Translations under genes and position numbers: made by a program
Assembly: GCA_037126765.1 (NCBI GenBank)
Contig: JBBCBC010000019.1
Coordinates: 27,674,222 to 27,738,221, forward strand
Length of the DNA: 64,000 bases
Source: Stenogyne calaminthoides
Lineage: Eukaryota; Streptophyta; Magnoliopsida; Lamiales; Lamiaceae
Reading direction: 5' to 3'
Notes under the pieces: generated by a model
Seen by the model: the letters and a program-made list of their open reading frames with translations, nothing else
Told to the model about the DNA's origin: nothing
The model's database searches: none
Shown here: one piece after another, positions 60,753 to 64,000 of the stretch
Position numbering within the stretch: the stretch's first letter is position 1
Layout: each line of letters begins with the position of its first letter

Positions 60753-62674
60753 TGTTGGGAGATGAATTTTAATAAAGATTTATGATTTTGATTAGATCCC
60801 AAAACCCCTGAGTATGACATGTTCAGAATGATCTTGATAGTTGAGTCAGGATTCAGTTTTAGAATTGTCAGGATGTTATCTGCAGAATGTATAGTCACCA
60901 GATATAGTTCAGGATAGTTATCAAGACTCAAGAGGATAGTGAGTAATCAAGACTCAAGAAAGACTTCGAAGACATCACCAAGATAAACTACAAAGATTCG
61001 AAGACCTCAAGACTCAAGACACAAAGATCAAGATCGAGAAATCAAGATCAAGAATATCAAGGCACGATAATTATCAAGACTCGAGAATATATTGAATGCT
61101 CAAGATGAACTCAATGTTCCGAGGCACTGAATATATCTATCTGAAGGATGCAATACTGAGAAGATCGCGATTCCTTAGAAAATAGATAGTTGCCAAGACA
61201 TTCAAATGCAGACAAAAGGAACTAAGTCAGAAGTGTTGTTAAGGTTATATCAAACTCAGAGTTTGTAACCAAAAAGAGCCGTTGAAGGTGTCTACCTTTA
61301 ACTGGAGACAAAAGTCAAAAAGAGGAAGACAACACTGTACTATACTGACATTGACAGTGACAGGTCTCTGAAAAAGATGTCAGATGTACAAAAAGTTCCA
61401 GACTGCAAAAAGTGAAGACCGACTACATGAAAGGCTATTGCCTAGAACGTGTTAGGGAGTTTCAAACCCTAAATATAGCCGTTTCTCACACACCATAAGA
61501 GGGAACTCACGAAGCTATCTCTCCAACGGATAGTTTTCAAAAGTGACCTTGGTATATACCTATAAATACTGGTGACCTTCTACATTGTAAGGTTAAGGGA
61601 AATTCATACGCAACTTAAGAGCTCATACCTATTCTTGCAAAAGCTAAAGCACTCGAAAAAATTAGAATTTCCCAAGTGCTTCGATATTGAAGAGAGCTCA
61701 CTATACTAAGCCTAGCTTGATAAGAATTATCCAAAGCTTAGTCGAGATATCCTAACCCTTTGCATTTGCGCTTTATTGTAAAGGATATCTCATCCTAGTT
61801 GGAAACCAACCAAGAAACCCCAAACCCTTGTGAAGGTAGTTGGAGTGTGTTTGTTGGTGAGAAGAGTTGTAAAGAGTTAGTAAACTACGCGAGTAGTCGT
61901 AAAACTCTAGAGGAGAAGTTAGTAAGCTCTGCGGGTAGTCCGAAAGCTTGTGTGTGATTGAGTAAGTAAACTACGGAGGTAGTCGAAAGCTCAAGGTCGG
62001 GTTGAGTAAGTAAACTACGTGGGAGTAGTCGAAAAGCTCGTGGTCGAAGTTGAGTAAGTAAACTACGAGGTAGTCAGAAAGCTCAAAAGTTGATAGTGAA
62101 TTTCTCTGAAGAGTCAGGGAGAGTGGACGTAGGAGCTTGAGTCTCTGAACCACTATAATTGTTGTGTTCTTTATTGCTTTCCTTATCTGTGTTTATCCGT
62201 TGCATTGACTTGATTTTGAAAAGCATACTTTTCAATCGATATTTCATTGGAATCAATCCAATTGAAGTTGCATAAGTGAATCACACCTAATCACTATTTC
62301 ATAAAGGGAAGGTTTTCAAAGAAAGCTTAAAAACGAGTATAAACTAAGGGCCAACCATTCCAAGACAACCGAGTAGCTAGAACAGATAGTTACCAAACCG
62401 AATGTACTCTTCTCGAGGGTTCATAAAGTTAGTTATCCGATCCAAGCAACTCGGGATCTCGACACTCGAGACTCGGTTGGGATTATCTCGAGGTATCTGA
62501 AAAGCAGCTCGGATCACTGCCTCGAGAGACTTTGACTCGGAGCGATCTGTGCTTCTCGAACCTAATCTTGAGATTATCTCACCCAAGTGACCTCAAGAAC
62601 AAAAAGTTTTAAAAACACCAACACGTGTATTCCCCCCCATACACGTGTAAGACTCGTTTGCACCGGGACCAACA
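60753..62674 (+). repeat. 3' LTR of B2
   Basis: 1922 bp, same length as the 5' LTR, with TATA at about 61560. It is nearly identical to the 5' LTR except for 60915-61125, where almost every difference falls at a CTG or CAG in the 5' LTR. Confidence 0.93.
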
Positions 62675-62894
62675 CTTTCTATTAATTTGATAATTTACTA
62701 AATTAAATTTACCTTAATGTTAATCCAGTTCACTTTATTTAACTTAGATCTTGAACCTTGACTCTGAAAGGCGACTCGATACATCGTCATCACACTATTA
62801 TTATTATTAAATTAAAAAATAAAAAATAGATTAAATATGCATAATTTTAAAAAGTAAAACAAATCATTATATAGAATATTAAAAATGAACTTAC
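62675..62894. other. CACTA sequence resuming after B2, non-coding
   Basis: It begins with the second CTTTC duplication and is AT-rich. It holds the downstream intron of the Ulp1-like exon. No further feature is seen. Confidence 0.5.
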
Positions 62895-63010
62895 GCCCAT
62901 ATATGAAACGAGATCGTATGCGATTTGAATAAACTCCATCCTCGAAATTTGGGTCCATAAAATACACACTTAATGTATTAATGTGTATGGCGACCAGCAC
63001 CCAATGATTC
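62895..63010 (-). CDS. Exon of a Ulp1-like cysteine protease in the CACTA element
   Basis: On the minus strand an acceptor (TATTATAG|GAATCATTGG) is followed by NHWVLVAIHINTLSVYFMDP and ends at a donor GTAAGT. The HW plus hydrophobic strand and YFMDP pattern is the first part of the C48 (Ulp1/SENP) peptidase core, whose catalytic His is the H of HW. Such Ulp1-like proteins, cutting SUMO-type conjugates in their host relatives, are often carried by plant CACTA elements. The catalytic Asp and Cys should lie further downstream (lower coordinates) and were not identified; B2 may have separated them. Confidence 0.55.
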
Positions 63011-63378
63011 CTATATTATATTGAGAATATTAAAATTAACTGCAAATTTAGCATATATATGTGCAAATATTATAAACATGAATACAAATTTTAACGAAAT
63101 GCTTATCACTCACCCCACATTTGTTGGCCAAAAAATGAGATGTTCTCTCCCAGTTTGATTCAGCATATGATTAACTAACTCATCCATGGTCTGTACTCTA
63201 TCACCCAATATGCAAGACACTTGGGGGGAGACGAAGGAATACATTCCACTTGCTCGGACATCTCTAGAGAGATATACCTCACCCAAATATCTTTAACCAA
63301 CATATATACGCTAATTAATATTTAAAAAGAAAATTAAACTATACAGAAAGTGAATATTGAGAATTAGTAAACACATAC

Positions 63379-63560
63379 CTGAGGTAAAGGGCTATGGTGG
63401 TTGCACTCAACCACTCGTCATTCAAGACTTCACGCACATGTTCCTCACTGACGAATTCTTGGAAAGTATTCTGATGAAAGTGAGCAAGCATGGAACTCGT
63501 GGATTTATCTCGAAAGATTAGACGATACCATCCGGTGCACCCTAGGATGTACATAATCAT
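63379..63560 (-). CDS. Upstream exon of the CACTA Ulp1-like protein
   Basis: The minus strand gives FHQNTFQEFVSEEHVREVL, then NDEWLSATTIALYLR, ending at a donor CAG|GTATGTG (63378). The EWL....I.LYLRY pattern is the segment that typically precedes the catalytic core in plant Ulp1-like transposon proteins (regions that name the residues after which the protease core starts). The upstream limit is uncertain; a possible acceptor is CCTAG at about 63541. It is probably the same gene as 62895-63010. Confidence 0.5.
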
Positions 63561-63779
63561 CGTGATCTAAGTCTCCAAAGAATGGGATAACCAAGTCTGA
63601 GCGCAGTGGAGTCCCTCGTTCTCTCCCTCTGACTATCTACGACACCCCTCGATTTCTCTTTTTAGCCTTTTTGTGGTGATTTCTTCCGAGGCATTTGTGG
63701 TGTCGTGATTCTACAATTAATTTGCAATATTATTTAGAACCACAAATAAGATAATGAACTTTAATAACATATATTTTAC

Positions 63780-63978
63780 CCTCATGGTGCTAGAGACTAG
63801 AGACTAAGTTGCTCGGCCATTCGATGAAGTGCCCGACCGCTGTTCCGACTGTGACGGCTTCATCGATTGGTTTTGGCACCGTTGAATCCTCTTGTCCGAT
63901 TACGGGTACATCGAGTGTGACCCTCACCAAACCAGAGTGATAGGATGACCATGAATCATTCCATGGGAGCTGCAGCAA
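63780..63978 (-). CDS. Further upstream exon of the CACTA accessory protein
   Basis: The minus-strand frame contains VPKPIDEAVTVGTAVGHFIE followed by WPSNLV. The VGTAVG..(I/V)EWP motif is familiar from CACTA-borne proteins encoded just before the Ulp1-like part. The gene continues off the window to the right, so neither its start nor its full domain content can be given. Confidence 0.5.
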
Positions 63979-64000
63979 CGCGTTCTGTGGCCACCAACCG

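Larger units (their letters stand above)
50576..62674 (+). mobile_element. B2: complete 12.1-kb Ty1/copia element, TSD CTTTC
   Basis: The order is 5' LTR 50576-52497, primer-binding sites, broken gag, garbled linker, RT/RNase H remnant, long extra 3' ORF, polypurine tract and 3' LTR 60753-62674. Both LTRs are 1922 bp and begin TGTTGGGAG and end CCAACA. CTTTC is present on both sides (50571-50575 and 62675-62679). Protease, integrase and the RT N-terminus present in B1 are missing. The extra ORF after pol is reminiscent of the Sirevirus group of copia elements, which carry an ORF in the same place; this lineage is inferred from position only. Confidence 0.93.
49688..64000 (-). mobile_element. 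CACTA (En/Spm) transposon, 3' part, with B2 nested inside
   Basis: The left end is CACTAATACACATTTGGGC at 49688, followed by a dense block of subterminal repeats of GGACAGCGGTT and its inverse AACCGCTGTCC. On the minus strand from 64000 leftwards come a CACTA-type accessory protein end and a Ulp1-like exon. The element is interrupted by B2 (50576-62674), whose duplication CTTTC marks the site. The 5' end and transposase lie outside the window. The flank TAT (49685-49687) is a candidate 3-bp duplication. Confidence 0.72.

Overview
The window is nuclear DNA of a flowering plant, most likely a eudicot. It is AT-rich and has intron-containing genes with GT-AG borders, a host gene family found in plants (RBR ubiquitin ligases with an RNase H-like domain), and a dense, nested load of Ty1/copia, CACTA, hAT, Mutator-like, Harbinger-like, Stowaway-like and SINE-like repeats. 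No organelle or bacterial features were seen. Species cannot be assigned from the sequence alone.

Layout. 1-18836 is a nest of Ty1/copia elements. A minus-strand element (family A, 1326-6390) carries a solo LTR of its own family in its pol gene and another family A LTR, inverted, inside its 3' LTR. A second LTR fragment interrupts it at 6391. A plus-strand element of family B (B1, 6838-18836) follows. The 5' LTR of B1 contains an almost LTR-only element (family C, 7487-9940), and its reverse transcriptase is split by a family A solo LTR just before the YVDD motif. B1 is cut off at 18836.

18838-43902 is the host-gene part. It holds three paralogous RBR-type E3 ubiquitin ligase genes: gene 1 (19354-22124, +, apparently intact, 476 aa), gene 2 (34865-37093, +, with an in-frame stop and a lost splice donor) and gene 3 (39114-43902, -, apparently intact, 546 aa). 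Each has a UIM-like motif, an RNase H-like domain lacking the first catalytic Asp, then RING1-IBR-RING2 with the catalytic Cys. A decayed hAT transposon, SINE-like pieces, MITEs and inverted repeats fill the space between.

43903-49687 is intergenic DNA with a Stowaway-like MITE, a SINE with clear target duplication, a 982-bp Mutator-like non-autonomous element with 9-bp duplication, a possible stranded gene 5' end and an LTR fragment. 49688-64000 is the 3' part of a minus-strand CACTA element encoding a Ulp1-like protease region. It is split by a structurally complete 12.1-kb family B element (B2, 50576-62674, TSD CTTTC, two 1922-bp LTRs). B2 has lost protease, integrase and most of the reverse transcriptase but keeps a long extra 3' ORF with its own TATA box.

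The host genes probably act as E3 ligases transferring ubiquitin through a Cys thioester; their substrates cannot be told from sequence. The most unusual points are the conserved UIM/dead-RNase H/RBR architecture, the LTR-only family C element, the triplicated primer-binding site and accessory ORF of B2, and a non-random CTG/CAG substitution pattern in the copia elements that looks like a consensus error at methylated CHG sites and would explain many of their frameshifts.
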